Shown here: positions 8,901-15,444 of the stretch, piece by piece
Layout of the letters: each line of letters opens with the position of its first letter
Position numbering within the stretch: position 1 is the first letter of the stretch
DNA from: Silanimonas sp.
Lineage (GTDB): Bacteria > Pseudomonadota > Gammaproteobacteria > Xanthomonadales > Xanthomonadaceae
Reading direction: 5' to 3'
Assembly: GCA_026005095.1 (NCBI GenBank)
Contig: BPKK01000002.1
Span: 186,001-250,000, forward strand
Length of the DNA: 64,000 nucleotides
Notes under the pieces: model-generated
What the model was told of the DNA's origin: nothing
The model's input: only the letters and a program-made list of their open reading frames with translations
Databases searched by the model: none
Made by a program: the position numbers and the translations under genes

Positions 8901-10863
8901 CGACGCGGCCGGCAACCTCACCTGGTCGGCGGCGGGCATCAGCCTGTCCACGGCGCGCAGTTGCGACCGGGAATGGGTTGGCTCTGCGGAAAAGACCGTT
9001 CGCCACTACGACGCGATGAATCGCGTCACCTTGGTCGATTTTCCGGACGCGACGGTGGACATCGCCACCACCTACACGCCGGACGGCCTGGTGAGCACCC
9101 TGGGCGCGGGGCCTCATGTCTGGAAGTACACCTACAATCGATTGCGCCTGCCCACGCGGGAGCTGTTGGAGCACACCTACCAAGGTCTGGTCTACCCCTA
9201 CCCGGTGGACTGGACCTACAACGCCCTTGGGCACCGGACCAGTGTCACCTCCGGCATCACGGTTGACTACGCTCCGAACGCCCTCGGCCAACCCACCCGC
9301 GCGGGCACCTTCGCCACGGGTGCTACCTATTTCCCCGATGGCCAGCTGAAAGGCTTCACCTACGGCAACGGTACGGTGCGCAGTATCGAGCAGAATACGC
9401 GTCGCCTGCCCAGCCGGATCGCCGACATCCGAAACGGCGTGACGATTCTGGATGACCGCTTCACCTGGGACGCCAACGGCAATCTCACGAACCAGGACGA
9501 CCAGCTGAATCTCCCTGGCGGCGATCGCAGCCTGACGTATGACGCCCGCGACCGGCTGCTGAGCGCCCAGATCAGTGGCGCACCGACCGAGACCTTCAGC
9601 TACGACGTGCTCGACAACCTGAGCAGCCGTCAGTGGGGCAGCCAGGTCAGCAGTTACCACTACAACGCCGAATGGCGACTGGCGAGCATCTCGGGCCTGA
9701 ACGCACAGTCATTCAGCTATGACGTGCGCGGCAACCAGACCGGGCGGGGCGGCCGAACCCAGGTGTTCGACCGTGCCAACCGCCTGCTCAGTGTGAGTGG
9801 CGCGGGAGGCGCCAGCTACGAGTACGACGGCCACGGCCGGCGCACCATGAGCTGGCGGCAAGACGGCACGGGAAAGATGGACGTGTACAGTCTGGATGGT
9901 GTGTTGCGTTACACCAGCGACAGTGCCCGGGGCGGCGCAACGGTGTACGTGCATCTGGGCACGCAGTTGGTGGCCGAGCGCTTCGCCCATTGGAACGGCA
10001 CCAATGCCGCCATCACCTATGTCCACGGCGACCTGGTGGGCAGCTCGGTCGCACGTACGGACTCGGCGGGTGCGATCATCGAGCGCGAACGGAGCTACAG
10101 CTTTGGCCAAGCGCTTGACGGCAGCAAGCGCGAGGCCCCGGGGTTCACGGGGCATATGGAGGATCCGGGGACGGGCCTCGTGTACATGCAGCAGCGCTAC
10201 TACGACCCCTCCATCGGAAGGTTCCTGAGCGTCGATCCGGTGGGGCCGCTGCAGAACCCCATCAACCACTTCGGGCGATACCACTACGCCAACAACAATC
10301 CGTATCGCTACACCGATCCGGATGGTCTATCGGCATGTCCGGGATCCAGTCGAAGCCAATGCATCCGCGCTGATTCCTTTAAACCTGAGCGATCAACCGG
10401 CCAGACCACGCAAGCTTCGGAGTCAGTTGCCAAAGCAATGGTCGATGGAAAGAACGTAGTCGCTGTTCCCCCCGGGGGTCGCGTCGAGAAGATCGGTTTT
10501 GTGGTTCCCTCGGAGGGTGGTGGTCACGAGGTTCAGGCCGCTGCTGACGCCACTACGGGGAGAAGCTCCAGAACCGATTCCGCATCGGCAACGATCCCGG
10601 CAGGCGCCGCGGCCGTGATTCATGGACACATCGACGGTAGAACTGATGGTGTAGTTAGCCCCGGTGATGCAGGCCCACTTAAGCAGGGGCTGCCAAATGG
10701 GGTCGTCAGCGAAGGGCGCGTTGGTGTGACAGAAATTGTTGATGGGCGGCTTCAATTCCGAATGCTAGATGGGCGAATGACGGACGGTGAATCGCGTCGA
10801 TTGCAAAGAAGCTTGGACTTGCAGCAGAGACAGCCCGGTTTCATGAAGCCGAAAGAGGACTAG
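5992..10863 (+). CDS. Sec-exported RHS/YD-repeat protein with JAMM-like toxin tip
   Basis: A 1623-residue RHS protein starting at the ATG at 5992, preceded by AGGAG at 5980. An N-terminal Sec signal peptide ends near GAAAQD. A long beta-rich shell follows with many YD repeats (YDALGRL, YDTAGRL, YDAAGNL, YDARDRL, YDVRGNQ) and the RHS-associated core at residues ~1386-1442 (QQRYYDPSIGRFLSVDPVGP ... TDPDGL). The last ~180 residues are the variable tip. They contain H1544-G-H1546-x9-S1556-x2-D1559, the layout of a JAMM/JAB zinc metallopeptidase site as in DUF4329-like tips. No PAAR domain, VgrG or Tc-toxin partner is nearby, so export by Sec rather than type VI secretion is inferred. Base composition becomes less GC-rich in the tip. 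Confidence 0.88.
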   Translation: MARMRSSPTSAASTALGLVLGFAALGAAAQDLYQWETYDKRVDSTKTVQKLGDDLFGDSISLQDGVLSFSVTDVSIPGNNALPVAITRGWTLSNTRGQAANRLMADWQVSLPRITGQFADQWLTAGTSTQRCSDTRGPAVPSDVVGIFDISAFWNGIRLEVPGGGGDLLLTAAGVAKPTDGRTYVWVTGDGQTHVSCLSTIKNGSGEGFHAVTPDGTRYTFDWMARRSIPRIFRKSKDPAGATIIYRMPIHEYSLYATRVEDRHGNWVEYTYTNAATDLPRLTRIHASDGRELTIGYSNTPRITSVSDGSRTWSYTYGTDGAGRPRLSVVTRPDNSTWQINFSALSHTPIIPQYDGDDHSCLSLATPENLFSEVEGSIVHPSGAVGTFHVGIREHGRSNVTLSCSGVTTTPSTAPPGTGNDPLDDVNLFVVSAYSWSLLRKEITGPGLPSMVWTYDYSSDIWAHLYPGTTPDFPVCIGAQCFQPACTSDACAGTAQTFIVRPDGHWERYVFGNSWQYNEGKLLRIERGSSDGAVLETVEQGFDLARTNRNYPARYGTSLRINVDGFQTEFHRPQWSNTITRDSAVFQWSVGTCGPQRCFDAQARPTQIQRSSQMGHGSPNYSKTETLTYYDHAGKWVRGQLASKWVDGIEVARGEYDSSTANLLRVFQYGRRMQTLAYNADGTVASATDARNFTTTLGNWYRGVPRAIGYPDGTSQSAVVNTQGWVTSVTDQNGFETGYGYDALGRLSSLTPPTGDTVAWAGTTINFSRSVGSAYGLPAGHWQRTETRGNYRKVTYFDGLWRPVIEREWDNANVTGTQRFRAWSYDTAGRLAFEGDPRSTATGIGSFTTGTSTLYDALGRPTTVSRSSELGTLTTTYTYLPGFRQQVTDPRGNSTVTRYLAYDQPATDWPMVIAGPGGVDTSFQRDVFGKPEMITRSGAGVSVTRHYVYDGDQRLCKQVEPETRASVFGYDAAGNLTWSAAGISLSTARSCDREWVGSAEKTVRHYDAMNRVTLVDFPDATVDIATTYTPDGLVSTLGAGPHVWKYTYNRLRLPTRELLEHTYQGLVYPYPVDWTYNALGHRTSVTSGITVDYAPNALGQPTRAGTFATGATYFPDGQLKGFTYGNGTVRSIEQNTRRLPSRIADIRNGVTILDDRFTWDANGNLTNQDDQLNLPGGDRSLTYDARDRLLSAQISGAPTETFSYDVLDNLSSRQWGSQVSSYHYNAEWRLASISGLNAQSFSYDVRGNQTGRGGRTQVFDRANRLLSVSGAGGASYEYDGHGRRTMSWRQDGTGKMDVYSLDGVLRYTSDSARGGATVYVHLGTQLVAERFAHWNGTNAAITYVHGDLVGSSVARTDSAGAIIERERSYSFGQALDGSKREAPGFTGHMEDPGTGLVYMQQRYYDPSIGRFLSVDPVGPLQNPINHFGRYHYANNNPYRYTDPDGLSACPGSSRSQCIRADSFKPERSTGQTTQASESVAKAMVDGKNVVAVPPGGRVEKIGFVVPSEGGGHEVQAAADATTGRSSRTDSASATIPAGAAAVIHGHIDGRTDGVVSPGDAGPLKQGLPNGVVSEGRVGVTEIVDGRLQFRMLDGRMTDGESRRLQRSLDLQQRQPGFMKPKED

Positions 10864-10865
10864 TC

Positions 10866-11291
10866 ATGCGTTTCATGTCCAGCTTGATCGCTATCGCAAT
10901 GCTGCTCCCCGCATGTTCAACATCGACAGGCTTGAGGAACGCAGCTGCTGATGAGGCGTTTCTGTCGGCATTGATTTCTCCGGACCGCAATAACGGCAAG
11001 GTCGTGACATTGAAGGGCTGGGTTTCTATGCGCCACGAAGACTGGAATCTTTGGGCAACGCCATCCGACCGAGAGAACTGGAACACAGCACGATGCATAT
11101 CTTTGAGTGGCTATGACGATCTTCGTGATTACGCAGCGAATTTTGATGGGGAATTTGTAGAGATCACTGGAACCTTCACCAGTGATGCCACGGAAGGCGG
11201 GCGGATCGTGCGGTTAGGCGCCTGTAGCGACATGGCCCTAAGGGTCGATGGACTGTCGAGTGTTCGCCTAGCTTCAGCACGCAGTCCGTGA
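10866..11291 (+). CDS. Putative immunity lipoprotein for the RHS tip
   Basis: A 141-residue protein starting 2 bp after the RHS stop codon, the usual position of an immunity gene for a polymorphic toxin. The N-terminus MRFMSSLIAIAMLLPAC looks like a lipoprotein signal peptide with an LPAC lipobox. The rest has a barrel-like pattern (KVVTLKGWVSM ... CISLSG ... GEFVEITGTF) that recalls OB-fold proteins. The envelope location would fit neutralising a toxin that arrives from outside. I recognise no family. The gene is visibly less GC-rich than the flagellar genes. Confidence 0.65.
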   Translation: MRFMSSLIAIAMLLPACSTSTGLRNAAADEAFLSALISPDRNNGKVVTLKGWVSMRHEDWNLWATPSDRENWNTARCISLSGYDDLRDYAANFDGEFVEITGTFTSDATEGGRIVRLGACSDMALRVDGLSSVRLASARSP

Positions 11292-11297
11292 TCGACC

Positions 11298-11324
11298 AAC
11301 AAGCCCGCCTCCGGCGGGCTTGTT
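11298..11324 (+). terminator. Terminator after first RHS/immunity pair
   Basis: A perfect 12-bp stem (AACAAGCCCGCC / GGCGGGCTTGTT) with a 3-nt loop, followed by GTTTC. Nearly identical hairpins end the other two tip/immunity units at 13739 and 15398. Confidence 0.85.
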
Positions 11325-11344
11325 GTTTCAGTCGTCGGCATTCG

Positions 11345-11713
11345 TCACTGATGCCCGGCGATGACCGAATCGAGCACTTGGACGATGGCGCGCTGTTTCG
11401 CGATCGGTAGCGCTTCGATCATCTCGAGCTGCTGACGCAGCTTCTTCTGCGGGCCGCGCTTCTTTGGTGCGACGGCCGGCGCGGCATCGTGTGCGACGAG
11501 CGCATCGAGCGTCGTGTCGAGCGCGTTCGCGATCACCGGCAGCAACGAGACCGGCACGCGCCGACGGCCCTTTTCGAACGAGTTCATCGCCTGCTGCGAG
11601 ATGCCGAGCCGTTCGGCCAGTTCGACCTGGGTGAGGTCCTGCGCTTTGCGCTGGGCGGCGATGCGCGCCCCGAGGGCGATGAAGAAGGCGCGGTCGTCGT
11701 CGGAGATGGCCAT
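11345..11713 (-). CDS. XRE-family transcriptional regulator
   Basis: A 122-residue regulator with an N-terminal Cro/C1-type helix-turn-helix (residues ~14-70; LTQVELAERLGISQQAMNSFEKGRR), then a basic linker (PKKRGPQKK) and a helical tail that may dimerise. It points toward the RHS unit and shares the terminator region at its 3' end. A copy of its last 24 codons is present at 15445-15520. It may control the divergent gene at 11783 and itself, possibly through the GGGTGACCC inverted sequence inside the promoter gap. Confidence 0.85.
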   Translation of the reverse strand: MAISDDDRAFFIALGARIAAQRKAQDLTQVELAERLGISQQAMNSFEKGRRRVPVSLLPVIANALDTTLDALVAHDAAPAVAPKKRGPQKKLRQQLEMIEALPIAKQRAIVQVLDSVIAGHQ

Positions 11714-11741
11714 GCCGGGCTGGTGTGAGCGGAAGGTGGTG

Positions 11742-11771
11742 TATAAAGAGGGTCACCCACCATGCATACAA
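11742..11771 (-). promoter_or_regulatory. Possible sigma70-type promoter for the XRE gene
   Basis: Read on the minus strand, TTGTAT (11771-11766) and TTTATA (11747-11742) are separated by 18 bp and lie 29 bp upstream of the XRE start. A short inverted sequence (GGGT-G-ACCC) lies between the two boxes and could be an operator. This is moderate sequence evidence only. Confidence 0.4.
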
Positions 11772-11782
11772 CGTGATACGCC

Positions 11783-12076
11783 ATGACTGACCTATCGGAA
11801 GACATCGATCTGCCGGCCGCGGCTGAAATCCGCACCCTGGACAACACGCCGATCAACTACGGAATCGACTTCGAGCGGGCCGTCGAGGCGCTGGCTGGCC
11901 GCTACGGCGAGGCCTTCCACGCCCACCGGGCGGCCAAGGCTGCCGGCGAGCCGGTCGAGGCCCTGCGTGAGCATCTGGAGGCGATCCAGGTCGTCAGGAA
12001 GGCCCTTCGGGTCGATCAAGCCGAGACGATCGCCGCGATCCTTGCCGGGACGCTGCCCCCGCCCATGCCCCGCTGA
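11783..12076 (+). CDS. Small hypothetical protein divergent from XRE regulator
   Basis: A 97-residue soluble, mainly helical protein, acidic at the N-terminus and ending in Pro-rich PPPMPR. No signal peptide, membrane segment or known motif is visible. It is transcribed away from the XRE regulator with a 69-bp shared gap, the classical arrangement of a regulator and its target, so regulation by XRE is an inference. GC content is similar to the core genome rather than to the toxin tips. Confidence 0.5.
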   Translation: MTDLSEDIDLPAAAEIRTLDNTPINYGIDFERAVEALAGRYGEAFHAHRAAKAAGEPVEALREHLEAIQVVRKALRVDQAETIAAILAGTLPPPMPR

Positions 12077-12131
12077 ACCGTCTGAGCGGCCTTCTACGGC
12101 CGGACGCAGATCGTCGGCATCTAGGGCCGAC

Positions 12132-12224
12132 TCTCCACGTGGAGAATTTCCCCATGGGGAAATCAGCGGATAGCGAGGCGCCGATGTTTCCCGCGGGAAA
12201 CATCGAAGGGGCAAAGCGCTTTGC
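12132..12224. repeat. Cluster of four perfect palindromes
   Basis: Four different perfect palindromes lie within 93 bp. They are 12132-12145 (14 bp, half-site TCTCCAC), 12146-12163 (18 bp, half-site ATTTCCCCA), 12182-12205 (24 bp, half-site CGATGTTTCCCG) and 12211-12224 (14 bp, half-site GCAAAGC). Centres are 16, 39 and 24 bp apart. The first three share a pyrimidine-rich TTTCCC/TCTCC left arm, suggesting binding sites for one dimeric protein or a few related ones. The third begins with TGTTTC, as ParB parS half-sites do, but it is longer than parS. Confidence 0.8.
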
Positions 12225-12302
12225 GGCCCCGGCTTGATCGCGCTGGCTGAGCGTCCCGTTGAGTCGGACTTCGTGCCGTCGAAACTGACGAGGTGATCGG
12301 GC

Positions 12303-12408
12303 GTTGCCCACGTGTTGTCCACGCCCGCAGCCCGTCGCGGGGGATTCTTCAATCAATCCCCCGCGACGGGGGATGCGCAGCATCCGGGGTGGGCAACGGG
12401 TGGACAAC
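12303..12408. repeat. Nested inverted repeat (structured element)
   Basis: The outer arms at 12303-12322 and 12389-12408 match in inverted orientation at 16 of 20 positions. Each arm is itself two near-identical 9-mers (GTTGCCCAC and GTTGTCCAC). Inside lies a perfect 16-bp stem (12331-12346 / 12355-12370, arm CCCGTCGCGGGGGATT) with an 8-nt loop, and a small GATGC-GCA-GCATC hairpin at 12372-12384. It sits just upstream of the first displaced RHS tip and has no T-tract, so it is not a simple terminator. Confidence 0.8.
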
Positions 12409-13289
12409 GCGTCCTGAGTCGCGGCATCGTCGCCAAACCCGCATCAAGGGTTTTTTCGGAATCGCTGAGAACCGTGTCAGCCGCGCTTGCCACCGCTGAG
12501 CCGCACCGCATCAAGCGATCGCATCGTCGTCGCCGGCGATGCACGTCGGGTCAGAGTGTTCAGCGCTACTACGACCCCGCCATCGGAAGGTTCCTGTCCG
12601 TGGACCCCGTGGGGCCGTTGGAAGACCCGATTACGAGCTTCGGTCGATATCACTACGCGGCGAACAACCCGTACGCGAACATTGATCCCGATGGGCGCCG
12701 ATGCGTAGTCGCGAACGGCGATAGCGTCTACTGCATGAGGCGCGACATCTACAGAAACTTTGATCGCGGTGCATCCGGATCAACGCGGTTCTTTGGCGCT
12801 GCTGCGATGACCGTTGAGTACTTAGCCAACAGAGATCTTCCGGGAGTTAGATTTGCCGGAAGCCTGGGCGCTGGAATTAGTCCGGAAGCGAACGGTTTCT
12901 TGGATGGTGTAAGCAGCGCGCTTTTTTCGCTCAATGCCAAGACTTACGCGCAAATCCTCGACGGCTCTCTTTCGGGATCGGGGCTCGACGCAAAGCTCGT
13001 GAACATGGAGCAAACAGCGGTTCAAGCTGCGCTAGATGCGCTGCCTGCAGAGCAGCGAGATCGAATCATCGGTTCTATCAACTCCAGTTTCGGGGCGCGG
13101 TCGCTTGCGGGAAGCCATCCGGCAGACAGAGCCTACAACAGGGTTCTTGACGGAGTCGAGAAGGGCTTGGGTCGTGCCATTGATTTTGGCAAGCAATCTG
13201 ATCGAGAGGCGATAGGAAACGCGCTGATTAAATCGCTTCGGAGTTCTGGGGCCTGCACAAGAACAGGCACGAGGATTAGCTCATGTTGA
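12312..13289 (+). CDS. Displaced RHS tip cassette 2 (core hinge plus toxin tip)
   Basis: An open frame of 325 codons whose RHS similarity begins only at about 12561 (QRYYDPAIGRFLSVDPVGPL) and runs through IDPDG at ~12692. The upstream part overlaps the inverted repeat and looks non-coding, and no convincing start codon with a ribosome-binding site is seen. The ~200-residue tip after DPDG is unlike the tip of the full-length RHS protein: helix-rich, Gly/Ser/Ala-containing, no signature I recognise. Its last codons overlap the next gene (ATG at 13283 inside the stop region). It is best read as a silent cassette awaiting recombination with the 5992-10863 gene. Confidence 0.65.
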   Translation: MLSTPAARRGGFFNQSPATGDAQHPGWATGGQRVLSRGIVAKPASRVFSESLRTVSAALATAEPHRIKRSHRRRRRCTSGQSVQRYYDPAIGRFLSVDPVGPLEDPITSFGRYHYAANNPYANIDPDGRRCVVANGDSVYCMRRDIYRNFDRGASGSTRFFGAAAMTVEYLANRDLPGVRFAGSLGAGISPEANGFLDGVSSALFSLNAKTYAQILDGSLSGSGLDAKLVNMEQTAVQAALDALPAEQRDRIIGSINSSFGARSLAGSHPADRAYNRVLDGVEKGLGRAIDFGKQSDREAIGNALIKSLRSSGACTRTGTRISSC

Positions 13290-13711
13290 AGCGATTTTCT
13301 TCGCTCGTATTCCCCCTGATCTTTCTTTCCGTCCTCCTAGTGCTTCTCGCGCTTGCGCTGGAGGTGCATCGGATAGTTGATGGCCTTGGCACGCCACGCT
13401 TTGAGGCTGATGCGCTTTCAAGGGCTTGGCATGCACTCGTGTTTGCGGGGTACTTCCTTGTGATGTCCGGATATCTGCTGATATTCCTGGCTTCCTACGT
13501 TCTGCTTACGAGAAAGTGGCCGCGGCCTCGGCGATTGCTCGTTAGTGTTCTGCTATTCGTCGGCAGCTATGTGTTTTTTTCCCTTCTGTTCGGTCACGAC
13601 ATCACGTGGACATGGGTTGTGTTGTTGACTGTCGGAATCCTCAGCGTAGTGGTGGCCGACGCTTTTGGAGAGGTGTTTCGTCGCCGCATGGCGACGCGCG
13701 AGGTGGCGTAG
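13283..13711 (+). CDS. Membrane protein, putative immunity partner of cassette 2
   Basis: A 142-residue polytopic membrane protein with about four hydrophobic helices (residues ~6-26, 48-72, 84-101 and 107-127) joined by short Arg-rich loops. It overlaps the end of the cassette 2 tip, implying translational coupling. That position and its membrane nature suggest it protects against a tip acting at or in the inner membrane. No family is recognised. Confidence 0.6.
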   Translation: MLKRFSSLVFPLIFLSVLLVLLALALEVHRIVDGLGTPRFEADALSRAWHALVFAGYFLVMSGYLLIFLASYVLLTRKWPRPRRLLVSVLLFVGSYVFFSLLFGHDITWTWVVLLTVGILSVVVADAFGEVFRRRMATREVA

Positions 13712-13738
13712 CGGCTACGTACCGGATATCAGAAATGC

Positions 13739-13762
13739 CAAGCCCGCCATTCGGCGGGCTTG
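13739..13762 (+). terminator. Terminator after cassette 2
   Basis: A stem CAAGCCCGCC / GGCGGGCTTG with loop ATTC, followed by TCGTTTC. It is the same module as at 11298 and 15398. The bases 13763-13899 that follow contain no gene I can support. Confidence 0.8.
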
Positions 13763-13899
13763 TCGTTTCAGTTCGTTCTTGTCGTCGATGCTGGCGGCGG
13801 GCGGAAAGTCACCTCGTCGGCGGGATTCGTGCTCCAGCACGAGCTGATGTTCTGGCGATCGCAGTTGTCGCGCATTCTCTGGCCGAATCGCGTTATTTA

Positions 13900-14506
13900 C
13901 CACGGGCGCCACCTATTTCCCCGATGGCCAGCTGAAAGGCTTCACCTATGGCAACGGTTCGGTGCGCAGTATCGAGCAGAATACGCGTCGGCTGCCCAGC
14001 CGGATCGCCGACATCCGGAGCGGTGTGACGATCCTGGATGACCGATTCACCTGGGACGCCAACGGCAACCTCACGAACCAGGACGACCAGCTGAATCTGG
14101 CTGGCGGCGATCGCAGCCTGACGTATGACGCCCGCAACCGGCTGCTGAGCGCCCAGATCAGTGGCGCACCGACCGAGACCTTCAGCTACGACGTGCTCGA
14201 CAACCTGAGCAGCCGTCAGTGGGGCAGCCAGGTCAGCAGTTACCACTACAACGCCGAATGGCAACTGGCGAGCATCTCGGGCCTGAACCCACAGTCATTC
14301 AGCTATGACGTGCGCGGCAACCAGACCGGGCGGGGCGGCCGAACCCAGGTGTTCGACCGCGCCAACCGCCTGCTCAGCGTGAGTGGCGCGGGAGGAGCCA
14401 GCTACGAGTACGACGGCCACGGCCGGCGTACCATGAGCTGGCGGCAAGACGGCACGGGAAAGATGGACGTGTACAGTCTGGATGGTGTGTTGCGTTACAC
14501 CAGCGA
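13900..14506 (+). repeat. 607-bp direct duplication of the RHS core (parent copy 9314-9920)
   Basis: The segment is colinear with 9314-9920 at a constant offset of 4586 bp, without indels and with about 20 mismatches (roughly 96-97% identity by eye). Many differences are synonymous third-position changes. It starts and ends abruptly: upstream sequence is unrelated, and downstream the parent continues into the rest of the core while this copy jumps to a new tip. It provides homology for exchanging tips by recombination. Confidence 0.9.
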
Positions 14507-15014
14507 TATCGATCCTGACGGACGGCAAGTCGTAGGTGATTTCGGTCAGCGTCAAGAGGAGTGCCCAGGCTGCACGCTGGTCACGCGGGGTGACGGGAAG
14601 CAAATGCTTATGGCGTCATCGGTAGCACCTGATGCGATCATGACGATGGCAACTCGAGAAGACAGCTTGGCTGACTACGCTACGTTTGGTTCTGAGGAGC
14701 GTGTAGCTGTCGCTACGGTCGTGGCTATGGCAGCAGATGGAATAGCGATCGCCGCCGATGAATCTAAGTTTCCGCCGCTGCGAAGTGTTTCCGTTGGTGC
14801 GAAGGTCGTAGGTGCTGCTGCAAAGGCCTACATCGCACTAGAATCCTCTAATTCAGCGCCTGCGCAGGAAGCTGCAGCAGGCGCGATAAGTGATGTCGTT
14901 GGAGGAGCCTTGGGTGACGCCACGGTGACGGGCGTACAAAGAGCATCTGCAACCGCTGAGCTCGTTCGCCAAGTTGTTGAGCCAAAGCCACCCGAAGACG
15001 AAAAGCAGCGATAA
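13962..15014 (+). pseudogene. Displaced RHS cassette 3 (core fragment fused to a new tip)
   Basis: A frame of 350 codons from an internal GTG. In-frame RHS homology actually begins at ~13905, and a stop codon lies not far upstream, so no genuine start is present. The first ~180 residues copy YD repeats of the full-length protein up to YTSD at 14506. The sequence then passes directly to IDPDG at ~14507-14521, so about 130 residues of core, including the YYDPSIGRF motif, are missing. The ~165-residue tip (IDPDGRQVVGDFG..., with CPGC) is Ala/Val-rich with no recognised motif. It is probably not expressed as it stands. Confidence 0.65.
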
Positions 15015-15027
15015 GGAAAAGCGGATC

Positions 15028-15375
15028 ATGCTCACTGCAAGTAGTCGGGACAGAAGTTCCTATGCGTCGATTGGGTCTTGGCTGGGAATCAACGCCGGTA
15101 TTGGCGCGCCTGTCGCAATGTCGCTCGCGCACTGGCTTATCGGCATTGCGCTACTAGTCGTGGCGTTCATCGGGGTCGCTCTAATGCGTCTTTCGCCTCG
15201 ACAGAAATTGGGGTTTCTCGCACTTGCATTCTTCGCTTCGCTTGTCAACGGCGGCAGCTACGCGTTTCTCGGAAAGGAATCATCGATCCACTACGGGCTT
15301 ACGATCCTCATGCTGCTTTCCCAGATGGCACTTGGACTTTGGATTGCGCTTAGTATCTTCAAGGAAAGACAGTAG
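15028..15375 (+). CDS. Membrane protein, putative immunity partner of cassette 3
   Basis: A 115-residue membrane protein. The start ATG at 15028 is preceded by AAGGA at 15013, overlapping the cassette 3 stop region. Hydrophobic segments at about residues 18-50 (two helices), 57-77 and 84-108 suggest four helices. Its place directly after a displaced RHS tip mirrors 10866 and 13283, hence the immunity inference. There is no similarity to either of those proteins that I can see. Confidence 0.6.
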   Translation: MLTASSRDRSSYASIGSWLGINAGIGAPVAMSLAHWLIGIALLVVAFIGVALMRLSPRQKLGFLALAFFASLVNGGSYAFLGKESSIHYGLTILMLLSQMALGLWIALSIFKERQ

Positions 15376-15397
15376 AGACCGTCAATTATTTCTACTT

Positions 15398-15423
15398 CCA
15401 AGCCCGCCATTCGGCGGGCTTGG
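15398..15423 (+). terminator. Terminator after cassette 3
   Basis: A stem CCAAGCCCGCC / GGCGGGCTTGG with loop ATTC, followed by CGTTTC. It is the third copy of the module ending each tip/immunity pair. Confidence 0.8.
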
Positions 15424-15444
15424 CGTTTCAGGCTTAGGCTAGCG

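Noticed and set aside
5992-10863. Type VI secretion Rhs effector
   Set aside because: No PAAR domain, VgrG, EagR chaperone or T6SS gene is visible, and the protein begins with a Sec signal peptide.
12182-12205. Chromosomal parS site
   Set aside because: The half-site starts with TGTTTC like parS, but the perfect palindrome is longer and its centre (CCCGCGGG) differs from the standard CACGTG. No parB is near, so it is reported only as a palindrome.
12314-12408. DnaA boxes or a replication origin from the TTGTCCAC motifs
   Set aside because: They are explained as arms of the inverted repeat. No AT-rich unwinding region or replication gene is present.
11298-15423. CRISPR-like repeats
   Set aside because: Only three dispersed copies kilobases apart; each is a terminator hairpin at a gene end.
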